The notes: a model not told the origin generated them from the sequence alone. Shown: positions 17,104 through 26,018, counted from the stretch's first letter. The stretch: DNA of 33,977 bases from Candidatus Gastranaerophilales bacterium (GCA_944325315.1 CALVAA010000020.1:1-33977), one strand, 5' to 3'. Made by a program: numbers and translations.

Positions 17104-18079
17104 TTTTTTGCTCCATAAAATCAGGCATATTACCGTCGTGCATATAATCGTTGTCTAGTGTGTCCAAGCGTTTGTTTTCGTTTTCGTATTGCTCAGACAT
17201 ATCTATAACATTTTTTAAAAGTTCTTTATCATTACCTACAAGTCCTTCTATTGCCTTTGAAGGGTTTGTATAATTTTTATTTTGCCTTAAAAATTGCGCT
17301 TCTTTTAGAATTTCCTGCATGTTTTTTTGCGACAGGTTTTTATTTTTGTTTCTTAAAATGACTATTTCGACACGTCTGTTTTTGGCTTTATTAGCTGCCG
17401 ATGTATTTGGTGCTAATGGTACGGTATCTGCAAGGCCGACTGCTGAAAATAATTTTGAGTTAAATGAATGTTTGTTAATTAAATATCTTACAACGCTGCT
17501 TGCTCTTGCCCCTGAAAGTTCCCAATTGGAAGGATATTTTAGATTGCTTCCGATTTTATCGGAGTCGGTATGACCTTCAACTTGTATATAATGAATTGAA
17601 AATTTTTCTTTGATTAATTGTGCAACTTTATCAAGTATATCATATGACTTTTGATTCAATTCAGCCCCGCCGGAGCTAAATTGAATTGCATAACTGTTTA
17701 GTTTGATAACGAGTCCTCTGGGGTCGATTTCTGCACTCAAGCCTTCTTGGTTAAGGCTGTTAATGCTGTCTTTTATATCTTCATAAGAGCTTTGTTCGTA
17801 TTTTTGGCTCATATATTCGAGCATTAAAGGATTCATCGCTCCGTTTTCGCCTTGAAATATTGAATCAGACCCTTCCATTATACTGGTTTGATTATCAAAA
17901 ATATTTTGACTAAAAGCTTTTCTTAGCGCTTCTTCAATATTTTTAAATGAATCAATGTCTGATTGGGAAAGCGCATATAACACAACAAATGTTGCAAAAA
18001 GCAACGTCATAAAATCTGCATAACTAACAAGCCAGCGCTCCAGATTTTCGTGTTCTTCGGGTGGTTTTTTTCTTGCCAT
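17090..18079 (-). CDS. motB: MotB-like stator / OmpA-family protein
   Basis: The protein has 329 residues. The N-terminus has the MotB pattern WLVSYADFMTLLFATFVVLYAL with the proton- or sodium-binding Asp22 in its single membrane helix. A plug-like linker follows, then an OmpA-type peptidoglycan-binding domain (about 125-243) with VEGHTDSDKIG and NRRVEIVIL. Beyond it is an extra tail of about 85 polar residues that is not usual for MotB. It pairs with MotA as an ion-driven stator anchored to the wall. The MotA stop and MotB start overlap by 1 nt. No other flagellar gene is in the window, so the driven machine is unknown. Confidence 0.88.
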   Translation of the reverse strand: MARKKPPEEHENLERWLVSYADFMTLLFATFVVLYALSQSDIDSFKNIEEALRKAFSQNIFDNQTSIMEGSDSIFQGENGAMNPLMLEYMSQKYEQSSYEDIKDSINSLNQEGLSAEIDPRGLVIKLNSYAIQFSSGGAELNQKSYDILDKVAQLIKEKFSIHYIQVEGHTDSDKIGSNLKYPSNWELSGARASSVVRYLINKHSFNSKLFSAVGLADTVPLAPNTSAANKAKNRRVEIVILRNKNKNLSQKNMQEILKEAQFLRQNKNYTNPSKAIEGLVGNDKELLKNVIDMSEQYENENKRLDTLDNDYMHDGNMPDFMEQKNGTK

Positions 18080-18849
18080 TAAACATTAGTTCCTTGTTTT
18101 TGTTTTTTATCAACAATGTAACATTCAAGTTTTCTTTCTATTAGGGCCGGCGACTCTCCTGCTTGTATTGAAAGAATACCTTCTATCATAAGTTCCATTG
18201 ATGTAAATATTTTTGCATATTTTCTCTTTGCTCTTGTCGAATACGGTATTGTTATTAAGTTTGCAATTACAAGACCATAGATTGTTGCAACGAATGCAAC
18301 GGCAATACCTGCTCCTAATTTGGCAGGATCAGACAGGTTTTGCATAACTTGAATTAAGCCTAAAACTGCCCCGATAATACCAAGTGTGGGAGAATAACCA
18401 CCTGCCGATTCAAGAACTTTAGCACCCGAGGCTATTTTTTCCTGTATTTGACTCAATTGCGTTTCCATCATATCTTTGACCAAAGTAGGGTCTGCTCCGT
18501 CTGCTACTGCTTCAAGACCTAATTTTAAAAGTGGGTGTGAAGCGTTTCTTGCTTCTTTTTCAAGAACAATAACCCCTTCTTTTCTCGCTTTTTGCGCATA
18601 ACCTATAATTTCTTCGATTAAAACTTCAAACTTTGGTTGTTTTCCAAAATACACCACGCCAATACAGTGTCCTGCAACTTTAAAATCTTCGATTGGAAAA
18701 CTCAGAAAAACAGCCCCTAAAGTACCGCCTCCTACAATAAATAATGCGGTAATTTGCAATAGTTGGCCTATATTTCCGCCTTCAAGAGCCTGACCTAAAA
18801 GAATAAAACCAATCCCTATAAAAGTACCGATTAATGCTGCTATATCCAT
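18079..18849 (-). CDS. motA: MotA-like stator protein
   Basis: The protein has 256 residues and four membrane segments: about 5-20, 30-50 (ITALFIVGGGTLGAVFLSF), 150-170 (GIIGAVLGLIQVM) and 180-205 (GIAVAFVATIYGLVIANLI). The large cytosolic loop lies between segments 2 and 3. GYSPTLGIIGAVLGL and the following GIAVAFVATIYG are hallmark MotA/PomA stretches. It forms the ion channel with MotB. AGGAG lies upstream of the ATG. It is first in the motA-motB-patatin unit. Confidence 0.9.
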   Translation of the reverse strand: MDIAALIGTFIGIGFILLGQALEGGNIGQLLQITALFIVGGGTLGAVFLSFPIEDFKVAGHCIGVVYFGKQPKFEVLIEEIIGYAQKARKEGVIVLEKEARNASHPLLKLGLEAVADGADPTLVKDMMETQLSQIQEKIASGAKVLESAGGYSPTLGIIGAVLGLIQVMQNLSDPAKLGAGIAVAFVATIYGLVIANLITIPYSTRAKRKYAKIFTSMELMIEGILSIQAGESPALIERKLECYIVDKKQKQGTNV

Positions 18850-18942
18850 TGATTATAAAACTCCTAATTTATTGCTTTATTATCGTAAAAAAGGCTCTTT
18901 TTGTTATCATATAATTAAACGAAATATTATTTTTGTTTGGGT

Positions 18943-18948
18943 TATAAT
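18943..18948 (+). promoter_or_regulatory. -10 box for the leuC paralogue
   Basis: TATAAT occurs 30 nt before the chosen start of the second LeuC-type gene. No convincing -35 box is visible. It lies in the divergent gap with motA. Confidence 0.4.
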
Positions 18949-18978
18949 AATCTTGTCAACTTTATGAGGAATAGTTTT

Positions 18979-20211
18979 ATGGGTTTAACTTTAGCGCAAA
19001 AGATTTTGTCATCTCATTCAGGGCATACAGTTTCTGTTAATGAGCTTGCAATAGTTGATGTTGATGTCTGCGCAACACAAGACGGTACAGGGCCTTTAGC
19101 TATAAAGGAATTTAAAAAATTAAACAAAAAATTAAAAAACCCAAAAAGAACCATTCTTTTTATTGACCATGCTGCTCCTTCGCCAAGAAAGGAGTTGTCT
19201 AATGCACATAATACCATAAGGGAATTTGCAAAAGAATACGGCGCAGTGCTGTCAGATATCGGTTCAGGTGTTTGTCACCAAAGATTGGTTGAAAGTTTTA
19301 TTAATCCCGGTGAAGTACTGGTAGGTGCTGATTCTCACACATGTACATCAGGTGCTTTGGGTGCTTTTGCAACAGGAATGGGTTCAACAGATATAGCGGT
19401 TGCTATGGCTTTTGGCAAAACCTGGTTTAAGATTCCTGCTTCAATTAAAATTGAAGTAAACGGAAAATTTAATCAAAATGTTTCGTCTAAAGATTTAATG
19501 TTATATTTAATAGGTCTTATAGGTGCAGACGGTGCTACTTATAAAGCTTTAGAATTTTTTGGTGAAACTATTAAAAATATGTCAATGTCTGAAAGATTTA
19601 CCCTTGCAAATATGGCAGTTGAAGCAGGTGCTAAGGCAGGATTATTTGAAACTGATGAAAAAACAAAAGAATATTTAACTTTAAAAGGAAGGCCGGACAA
19701 GTTCAAAGAAATTAAAGCTGATATTGATTGTGAATATGAAAAAATTATAAAAATTGACGCTTCTGCAGTCAAACGTATGGTTTCTTGCCCTCATACCGTT
19801 GATAATACCAAGGAAGTAAATGAACTTAATAATGTCAAGGTTAATCAGGTTTTTATCGGGACTTGTACAAACGGAAGAATAGAAGATTTAAGAATTGCTG
19901 CAGATGTATTAAAAAACAACAAAGTTAATCCCGATGTACGCTTAATTATTGCTCCGGCAAGCAAAGATGTTTATCTTCAAGCGTCACAAGAAGGTCTTCT
20001 TGATATATTTTTGCAAGCAGGTGCTAATCTTATCCCTTCCGGCTGCGGCCCTTGTGTTGGTGTCCATGGCGGAATTTTAGGTGACGGGGAAGTTTGTCTT
20101 GCAACACAAAACAGAAACTTCCAAGGAAGAATGGGGAATACAAACGGTTTAATATATCTGTCAAGCCCATACACTGCGGCTAAATCTGCCATAGAGGGGT
20201 ATATTTGCTAG
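18979..20211 (+). CDS. LeuC/homoaconitase-type dehydratase large subunit, paralogue
   Basis: The protein has 410 residues from ATG 18979, which has GAGGA at 18966-18970; in-frame codons further up lack a ribosome site. It is of the same family as the gene at 13304 but clearly distinct: FIDHAAPSPRKELSNAH replaces the FTPNKDIKSA signature and GSGVCHQRLVE replaces GIEHALLPE. The cluster ligands are Cys296, Cys356 and Cys359 (SGCGPC). GADSHTCTSGALGAFATG is intact. It could be a second isopropylmalate/citramalate isomerase subunit or a homoaconitase-like enzyme; specificity is set largely by the small subunit, which is absent here. It is monocistronic, and its stop overlaps the convergent gene by 4 nt. 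Confidence 0.82.
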   Translation: MGLTLAQKILSSHSGHTVSVNELAIVDVDVCATQDGTGPLAIKEFKKLNKKLKNPKRTILFIDHAAPSPRKELSNAHNTIREFAKEYGAVLSDIGSGVCHQRLVESFINPGEVLVGADSHTCTSGALGAFATGMGSTDIAVAMAFGKTWFKIPASIKIEVNGKFNQNVSSKDLMLYLIGLIGADGATYKALEFFGETIKNMSMSERFTLANMAVEAGAKAGLFETDEKTKEYLTLKGRPDKFKEIKADIDCEYEKIIKIDASAVKRMVSCPHTVDNTKEVNELNNVKVNQVFIGTCTNGRIEDLRIAADVLKNNKVNPDVRLIIAPASKDVYLQASQEGLLDIFLQAGANLIPSGCGPCVGVHGGILGDGEVCLATQNRNFQGRMGNTNGLIYLSSPYTAAKSAIEGYIC

Positions 20212-22244
20212 TTTAGCTTAATTTCATTTTTTAATTCATTAATAAATTCATTTCTGTATAAAAATCCAAGATGACTTCCGTTACTGAATAATACTAATTT
20301 ATTATCACAATATCCTTTAAGCTTTTTTAAACTGTCTTTATTTATAAGATAGTCATCAAGTGAATGATATATTTTATAGTTATCGTTGTTGATTAAATAA
20401 TCGGATATGGAGCTTAAACTGTTAATTTCTTTAATTTCATCATAACTGTATTTTGTAAGCAGATATTTTTCAAAATATCCTCTATAATTTGTTTTGTACA
20501 CTGTTGTGTAGAATTCTTTATTGTCTATTTTTTCTTTCTCTTTTAAATTTGTCATATATATAATATCTGAGAGTTTTTGATGAAATATATAAGCTGTGAT
20601 TAGTTTTGCTTCATAATTCGATAAAGGCATTGTAGTAAAATTTTTTGTAAGCTTTTCTTTATTGTTGTATGCTCTCATTGCTTTTGCGGCAGTGATAGCA
20701 ACTTTTTCTTTAAAATCATCAGGGTATCTTTTCCAACTATCAATTATTTTATCCACCTGTTCTATTGCATAAACCAGATCAAAAGGCGGACAAATCGCTA
20801 TGAATTTGTCTATATTACAAGCTCCTTTTTCATATTGATCAGCTGCAAGAAAAAGTATTGCATAAGCTCCTAATGATGTTCCGATTGCTGTTCTTTTTAA
20901 GAAAAATCTGTCATATTTTTTACTTAAATATGCTGTTGAATTATTCACAAGCTTATTTATATATTTCATGTCATCTTTTATTATGCCTGCTTGATGATTT
21001 TTATCAGTACTTTTTAAAAATTCCCACTGAAAGTGAGAACCGAAAATAATAACGCTATATCCTTCATTGTAGAAAATTTCTGCTATAGTGTCGTTATGTG
21101 CGCTATTTATGCCTTCTCCCACAGACGGAAATATTAAAACCAAAGGAGAGGTTTTGTTTTTTTGAAGTGCGTATCTGAATTTATATTTTGGTCTGTCTTT
21201 TGTTATTTCGACTTCTGCTGATTGAATTTTTTTGCTGAAATTCCTGTTCCAAACCGATATTTCTTTCCAAAATTTTTTATCTGTATCTTTTATATCGAAA
21301 AGTGCTGTCCGCATGGAGTCTAATACGGGGTTTTGCGGGTTGTAATTTTCAAGAATAATATCAGCAGTCAAATTTTGACTTGGAAGTGTGTGTACAATTA
21401 GGTTTTCATTTCGGTGTATTCTTCCTTTGACATTTTTATTTTCTCGTTTAATTGTGTTATCAACAAGATCTACTTCATCATAATCATTTTTGATACTCTC
21501 CAATACTTTCAATCTGTCGTAATTTGCAAGTTTGATATATTTTTCAATTCCGAAAAATTTTCTTGCAATATCATAAGGATCTGAAAAGTTTGATTCAACC
21601 ATTTTTACTATAGGCTGGATATATGCTGTTCTGTTAATTAAAAGCCCCATTTTTATTGCTGCTGCAACAGGGGATGCTATGTATGTTGTAGGGTTTAAAA
21701 GGAAATCAAAAATTCTCCCTATTATATCTCTTGAACTTGTTGATGAAATAAAAGGTAAGACAAGGTAACTGCCGCATTTTACTTTACATTTTGCAAGCGC
21801 TTGCTCTATATCTTCATTGTACATCTCAAGATTAAAAATTTTATATGCAACATCTATTAATCCGCCAAATCCTATTATTGTATTGATTAAAAATCTTTTT
21901 GTTTCGTTTTTAACTGCATCAAAGTCTCTTTGTAAAAGCGAACTTATAAGTCTTTTTGGATATTCAATATTACTATAGGCATGGCTTAGGGAATCAATTA
22001 AAAAATTCGGCATAACAGATGCCCATATAATATGAATATTTCTTACAAAAATTTTGTTCATTTTAAGATTAAAATCAAAAATTTTTCTGTTGAAATTTTC
22101 ATATTTATCTTCATTTAAAAAAATGTTATCATATCTGGGATGCTTTTGTGTTTTTTTGGCATCTATACTTTCAAAAGCAAAAGCAGGCACTGTATTGAAG
22201 GATAAAAAACAAAAAATCAAAAGTAAACTAATAAGTTTTTTCAC
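20208..22244 (-). CDS. MlaA-like domain fused to an alpha/beta hydrolase
   Basis: The protein has 678 residues with a GTG start. Its signal peptide ends VPAFA (23/24) and there is no lipobox Cys. Residues about 45-250 match MlaA/VacJ: YENFNRKIFDFN, then INTIIGFGGLIDVA, NEDIEQALAKCKVKCGSYLVLPF and FLLNPTTYIASP. MlaA sits in the outer membrane and removes misplaced phospholipids. A linker (250-355) leads to an alpha/beta hydrolase with nucleophile elbow GTSLG (Ser457) and a late histidine in NGSHLG (His658). One exported chain thus joins lipid extraction to a likely esterase or lipase. The hydrolase half could instead be non-catalytic, since the acid residue is not clear. Confidence 0.8.
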   Translation of the reverse strand: MKKLISLLLIFCFLSFNTVPAFAFESIDAKKTQKHPRYDNIFLNEDKYENFNRKIFDFNLKMNKIFVRNIHIIWASVMPNFLIDSLSHAYSNIEYPKRLISSLLQRDFDAVKNETKRFLINTIIGFGGLIDVAYKIFNLEMYNEDIEQALAKCKVKCGSYLVLPFISSTSSRDIIGRIFDFLLNPTTYIASPVAAAIKMGLLINRTAYIQPIVKMVESNFSDPYDIARKFFGIEKYIKLANYDRLKVLESIKNDYDEVDLVDNTIKRENKNVKGRIHRNENLIVHTLPSQNLTADIILENYNPQNPVLDSMRTALFDIKDTDKKFWKEISVWNRNFSKKIQSAEVEITKDRPKYKFRYALQKNKTSPLVLIFPSVGEGINSAHNDTIAEIFYNEGYSVIIFGSHFQWEFLKSTDKNHQAGIIKDDMKYINKLVNNSTAYLSKKYDRFFLKRTAIGTSLGAYAILFLAADQYEKGACNIDKFIAICPPFDLVYAIEQVDKIIDSWKRYPDDFKEKVAITAAKAMRAYNNKEKLTKNFTTMPLSNYEAKLITAYIFHQKLSDIIYMTNLKEKEKIDNKEFYTTVYKTNYRGYFEKYLLTKYSYDEIKEINSLSSISDYLINNDNYKIYHSLDDYLINKDSLKKLKGYCDNKLVLFSNGSHLGFLYRNEFINELKNEIKLN

Positions 22245-22342
22245 GTTTCAACTCTTTCAAATAAACTACTTTTTAAAGTTATATTATTTATTTGAAAAAA
22301 TAATTAGCTTACTATTTATATTCTGTTGATAAATAATTTTTA

Positions 22343-22594
22343 TCAGTCTTTGTCTTTTATTTCTTTAACTTTGTCTTTTATTTCTTTAATACACTTTATG
22401 GATAACATCAAAGCCCCAAACCAAACTACTCCTCCTGCTATACTGTATTTATTCGGTTTTAGGCCGCTTTGTACTGTATTTTTATATGTATCCCCAGGTG
22501 TTTTTTCAAAAGGTTTAAAAATCATTTTTCCTGTGTCTTGCGTTGCAATCAACGCTCTTTGACAAATATTTTTTGCAATGGGTTTAATATTCAT
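22343..22594 (-). CDS. Small membrane protein with a C-terminal heptad duplication
   Basis: This 83-residue protein is not recognised. One hydrophobic helix (about 50-67, IAGGVVWFGALMLSIKCI) is followed by a charged repeat, KEIKDKV-KEIKDKD, encoded by a perfect 21-bp tandem duplication at 22348-22389. AGGGGGA precedes the ATG. It lies 10 nt after the 248-residue gene and probably shares its mRNA. Confidence 0.6.
   Translation of the reverse strand: MNIKPIAKNICQRALIATQDTGKMIFKPFEKTPGDTYKNTVQSGLKPNKYSIAGGVVWFGALMLSIKCIKEIKDKVKEIKDKD
22348..22389. repeat. Perfect 21-bp tandem repeat (two copies)
   Basis: The two copies at 22348-22368 and 22369-22389 are identical, start CTTTGTC on the plus strand, and are in phase with the coding frame of the small membrane protein. 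Each encodes the seven residues read as KEIKDK plus one. The identity suggests a recent slippage duplication. Confidence 0.85.
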
Positions 22595-22604
22595 TTATTT
22601 CCCC

Positions 22605-23351
22605 CTAGTCTTCTGCAAGTTCAATAATTAAGTCTTTTACTGCTTCTGTTGCCGTTGTTTTTGTTTTTTTAATATCATAGTTATCAAGGGCATTTTCTAC
22701 AACATCAGAAGTTTTATCAACAGCGCTTATCCCTACAAGTGAGGCGATAGCTGCGTCAAAAAGCCTTACGGGGTTTGTTATGTTGTTTTTGGTTAGAAAG
22801 TTTTTAATGCTTTCGCCTTTTTTTTCATCTGTAAGCTTTTCAACGGCATTTTTTATTCCGTCAAGCATTTTTTCATTTTTTGCACAGTTTTTATCTCTTA
22901 AAACTTCAGCTCCTTTTGTAATTTTATCTTTTTTTGCAAGAACCTTAGAAGCTGTATCAGGTTTTTTTAATTTATTCAAAACAGAGCCTGTTACATTAAT
23001 TGCTGCTTTTGCTCCGTATTCTCCAAGTGTAACAACGCCTTTTCTTACATAACTTACAACTTTTTTACCTTTAAGAGCAGCTGCAAGCATTAAGCCGACA
23101 GAAGCAAATATTGTTGCAGGGTGAACATCCTGTCTTGCTTTTTCAACAGCTTTTTTGTATTTATCTGTAAAAAAGTGTTTTTTTTCTTGTTCTTTGTTAT
23201 TTATAGCCTCTGTTGTTGAACTTTCAAATGTATCTTCTGCTTCGGGAGTTAATTCAATGTATTCAGCATCGATGGCATCATTAGTATCAAAGTCGTCTGA
23301 AAAAATATATTGTGACTTAAAATTTTGAGGGCTAACTGCATTAATTTCCAT
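22605..23351 (-). CDS. Hypothetical protein with NFKS-type N-terminus
   Basis: This 248-residue protein is not recognised. It begins MEINAVSPQNFKSQ, continues with an acidic stretch (20-60) and a hydrophobic segment (about 79-93, TIFASVGLMLAAALKG), and then a long lysine-rich helical part. A second mildly hydrophobic stretch (FDAAIASLVGISAV) lies near residue 210. It has no signal peptide. GGGAG lies about 8 nt before the ATG. The short N-terminal opening resembles other small proteins in this lineage and may be a shared sorting or interaction signal, which is speculation. Confidence 0.65.
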   Translation of the reverse strand: MEINAVSPQNFKSQYIFSDDFDTNDAIDAEYIELTPEAEDTFESSTTEAINNKEQEKKHFFTDKYKKAVEKARQDVHPATIFASVGLMLAAALKGKKVVSYVRKGVVTLGEYGAKAAINVTGSVLNKLKKPDTASKVLAKKDKITKGAEVLRDKNCAKNEKMLDGIKNAVEKLTDEKKGESIKNFLTKNNITNPVRLFDAAIASLVGISAVDKTSDVVENALDNYDIKKTKTTATEAVKDLIIELAED

Positions 23352-23486
23352 TTTGTATGTCTCCCGACTTTACCATTACGATTTTATAAAATTCAAAAAT
23401 AAAAATAATTGCTTAAATGTTAACAAAATTTAACATAAATTATCAACAAACTTATTTTATCGCTTAATAATTTTTTTGCAATATTG

Positions 23487-24704
23487 CTAAAAATTAAAAT
23501 ATTTTCTGTCTTTTATCTCATCCGGCATAAACTGTTGTTTAAATTCCGGATTGTCGTGCGTGTATACGTATCCTGTTCCAAAACCGTATTTTTTTGCATC
23601 TTTATAATGCGCATCTTTCAAATGATCGGGCGGAGGGAAATCCAGTCCGGATTTAATATCGTTCATTGCTGCATCTATTGCGACTATTGCTCTGTTTGAT
23701 TTTTTGGCTCTTGCAACAAATTCCGTTGCCTGCGCAAGTGTGATTCTTGCTTCCGGCATACCTAAATGTTCAACGGCGCTCAGAGCGGCTTGTGCTATTA
23801 AAAGTGCTCTAAAATCAGCATTTCCTACATCTTCCGAAGCAACAACAATTAACCTTCTTGCTATAAAGCGAGGGTCTTCTCCTGATAACAGCATTTTTGC
23901 AAGATAATAAACGGCTGCATTAGGGTCTGATCCTCTTAAACTTTTTTGATAAGCGCTTGCATAGTCATAATGAGCATCAATTGAATATCTTATGTTTGTT
24001 TTTTGCAAAAGTTTTTCAAGTAGTGTTTTTGTAATTTTTTCATCACTTGCAAAATAGCTGTTTTCTATTGCGTTTAGGCAAAATCTGGCATCACCGTTAG
24101 ATAAATCCACAATAAAATCAAGAGCATCTTTTCCAAGTTCTTTTGAACCGTATGTATTTGTTAAATAATTAAATCCTTTAAGGGTAATTTTTTCAATTGA
24201 TTCTTTGTTTATTTTGTTGAGTATAATAACCTGAGCTCTTGAAATCAGTGCAGGTGTTGCGTGAAAAGAAGGGTTTTCGGTGGTTGAACCTATAAAAAAG
24301 AAAAGCCCATTTTCAATATGCGGCAAAAGCGAATCTTGTTGTGTTTTTGAAAAACGATGTATTTCATCAACAAAAACAATTGTTTTTGTTCCTTCTCTCA
24401 GTTTTTGTTTAGCTATTTCTACCGTTTCTTTAATTTCTTTTACGCCGGAATTTACTGCAGACAATTCAATGAAATTGGCATTATGATAATTAGCGCATAA
24501 CCTTGCAAGGGTAGTTTTGCCGCACCCCGGAGGCCCCCAGAGAATAAATGAAAAAAGTCTTTTTGCTCTTAAGAGCTTTATAAATGGCGAATTTTGATTA
24601 ATTACATTTGTTTGTCCGAGGTACTCATCAAGGGTCTTAGGGCGCATAAGTTCGGCTAAAGGTATTTGTTTATTGCTATTTTCAAGTGAATCAAACAGGT
24701 TCAT
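23487..24704 (-). CDS. rarA: Replication-associated recombination protein A
   Basis: This is a 405-residue AAA+ ATPase of the RarA/MgsA (WRNIP1) family, which acts with SSB at stalled forks. Walker A is GPPGCGKT (57-64), Walker B is FVDEIHRF (Asp113/Glu114), sensor 1 lies in GSTTENPSF, and RGSDPNAAVYYLAKML is the family signature of the oligomerisation region. LAELMRPKTLDEYLGQ opens the ATPase. No Shine-Dalgarno is visible; a TATAAT box ends 6 nt before the ATG, so its mRNA is likely leaderless. Confidence 0.93.
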   Translation of the reverse strand: MNLFDSLENSNKQIPLAELMRPKTLDEYLGQTNVINQNSPFIKLLRAKRLFSFILWGPPGCGKTTLARLCANYHNANFIELSAVNSGVKEIKETVEIAKQKLREGTKTIVFVDEIHRFSKTQQDSLLPHIENGLFFFIGSTTENPSFHATPALISRAQVIILNKINKESIEKITLKGFNYLTNTYGSKELGKDALDFIVDLSNGDARFCLNAIENSYFASDEKITKTLLEKLLQKTNIRYSIDAHYDYASAYQKSLRGSDPNAAVYYLAKMLLSGEDPRFIARRLIVVASEDVGNADFRALLIAQAALSAVEHLGMPEARITLAQATEFVARAKKSNRAIVAIDAAMNDIKSGLDFPPPDHLKDAHYKDAKKYGFGTGYVYTHDNPEFKQQFMPDEIKDRKYFNF

Positions 24705-24710
24705 ATTTAA

Positions 24711-24716
24711 ATTATA
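24711..24716 (-). promoter_or_regulatory. Extended -10 box for rarA, leaderless type
   Basis: On the minus strand TGG-TATAAT ends exactly 6 nt before the rarA ATG. Transcription would start at about the A of the start codon. Confidence 0.6.
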
Positions 24717-24770
24717 CCATGACTATATAAAACCATGGATTTTTAGTGTAGAATAAAAAAGGAGTTTTTT

Positions 24771-26018
24771 ATGAAAAAAAGCATATGTATCATTTTACTG
24801 ATTTTTTTAACCGGTGTTATTTTTTGGTATGTTCTTTTGAAAAACCAAAATGAAAATGATAAAGAAAAATTTGTTTTTTGGTCAATTCAACTAAAACCTG
24901 TTTACGAAAAAGAGATGAGTTCAATTATAAAGGATTTTGAAATTAGACATCCGGAAATTAAATTTATCTGGGTGGATATTCCGATACAGGAAGCACAAAA
25001 AAGGACTCTTGCTTCCGTTCTTTCTTCTAATCCTGCGGATTTAATTAATTTAAATCCTGATTTCTCCGTTATTTTGGCGCAAAAAAATGCACTTGAATAT
25101 TTTAAAATCGAAAATACCTCTCAATTCAACAGTTCGCTTGTTGACAAATTAAAATATAAAGAAAAAATTTATGCACTTCCTTTTTATGCAACAAGTCCGG
25201 TTACAATGTATAACAAAGAAGCTTTTAGTAAATGTCTTAACGGCTATTTTATTGAAACATACGAACAGCTGTATGAAACATCTTCAAAACTTTTTAATTG
25301 TTCCGATACACCCGTTTTTGTCTCAAGTTTAAACGAGAACGACAATTTGGTCAAAATTCTAAATAAATTCGGAATAACCGATACATCGCAGGAGTCTGAA
25401 AATAAGGCTATTGAAGTTTATTCAATGTTTAATGATATGTATAAAAAAGGGTATCTGCCAAAAGATATTTTAACGATTAACCACAGGGAAGCTGTTGAAA
25501 AATACATGGCACAAAAGGCAAACCTTATTGTTGCAGGGTCAAATTTTATTAATATGGTTAAGCAAAACTCTTTAGAACAGTATAAAAAATCTGATATTGC
25601 GCCTCAATTAACAACAAAACAAGCAGGCTATGATGTTGCGCTTATGAATTTGATTATTCCAAAAAAAGCAAAACATAAAGATTTAGCGCTTGAATTTGCG
25701 CTTCTTTTGACAAATAAACAAAATCAATTAAAACTTGCAAAATTAACAAATGTCTTGCCTGCAAATAAGTATGCTTTGGAAGATGAGTATTTTAAAAATT
25801 GTTCAGATGATTTAGTTGAAAAAGCACGTTGTATAAGTGCAAATCAGCTTGACAATCTTCAAAAAGAAGGTTTTGGTGATGAAAATAAAAAAACAATAAA
25901 CGAATATGTAAACAGAACCTTAGAAGAAATTCTTTTAAATAAAGCATCTGACGAAAAGTTTGTAGCTATAAAAGTAAATAAGTTATTTTTAAATTTAAAA
26001 ACTTTAATAAAACAATAA
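24771..26018 (+). CDS. Orphan extracellular solute-binding protein, family 1
   Basis: The protein has 415 residues and resembles carbohydrate ABC-transporter binding proteins: FVFWSIQLKPVYEKEMSSI, then DFEIRHPEIKFIW, NPADLINLNPDF, and the middle signature YALPFYATSPVTMYNKEAF. An N-terminal hydrophobic segment (5-24) has no lipobox Cys, so it is either membrane-anchored or secreted. AAAAGGAG precedes the ATG. No permease or ATPase gene is nearby, so the transporter partner must lie elsewhere or the protein acts as a sensor. It ends at a hairpin terminator. Confidence 0.83.
   Translation: MKKSICIILLIFLTGVIFWYVLLKNQNENDKEKFVFWSIQLKPVYEKEMSSIIKDFEIRHPEIKFIWVDIPIQEAQKRTLASVLSSNPADLINLNPDFSVILAQKNALEYFKIENTSQFNSSLVDKLKYKEKIYALPFYATSPVTMYNKEAFSKCLNGYFIETYEQLYETSSKLFNCSDTPVFVSSLNENDNLVKILNKFGITDTSQESENKAIEVYSMFNDMYKKGYLPKDILTINHREAVEKYMAQKANLIVAGSNFINMVKQNSLEQYKKSDIAPQLTTKQAGYDVALMNLIIPKKAKHKDLALEFALLLTNKQNQLKLAKLTNVLPANKYALEDEYFKNCSDDLVEKARCISANQLDNLQKEGFGDENKKTINEYVNRTLEEILLNKASDEKFVAIKVNKLFLNLKTLIKQ

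Noticed and set aside
18850-18905. Possible sigma-28-like flagellar promoter upstream of motA (ACGATAAT)
   Set aside because: The matching upstream half (TAAA with the right spacing) is not convincing.
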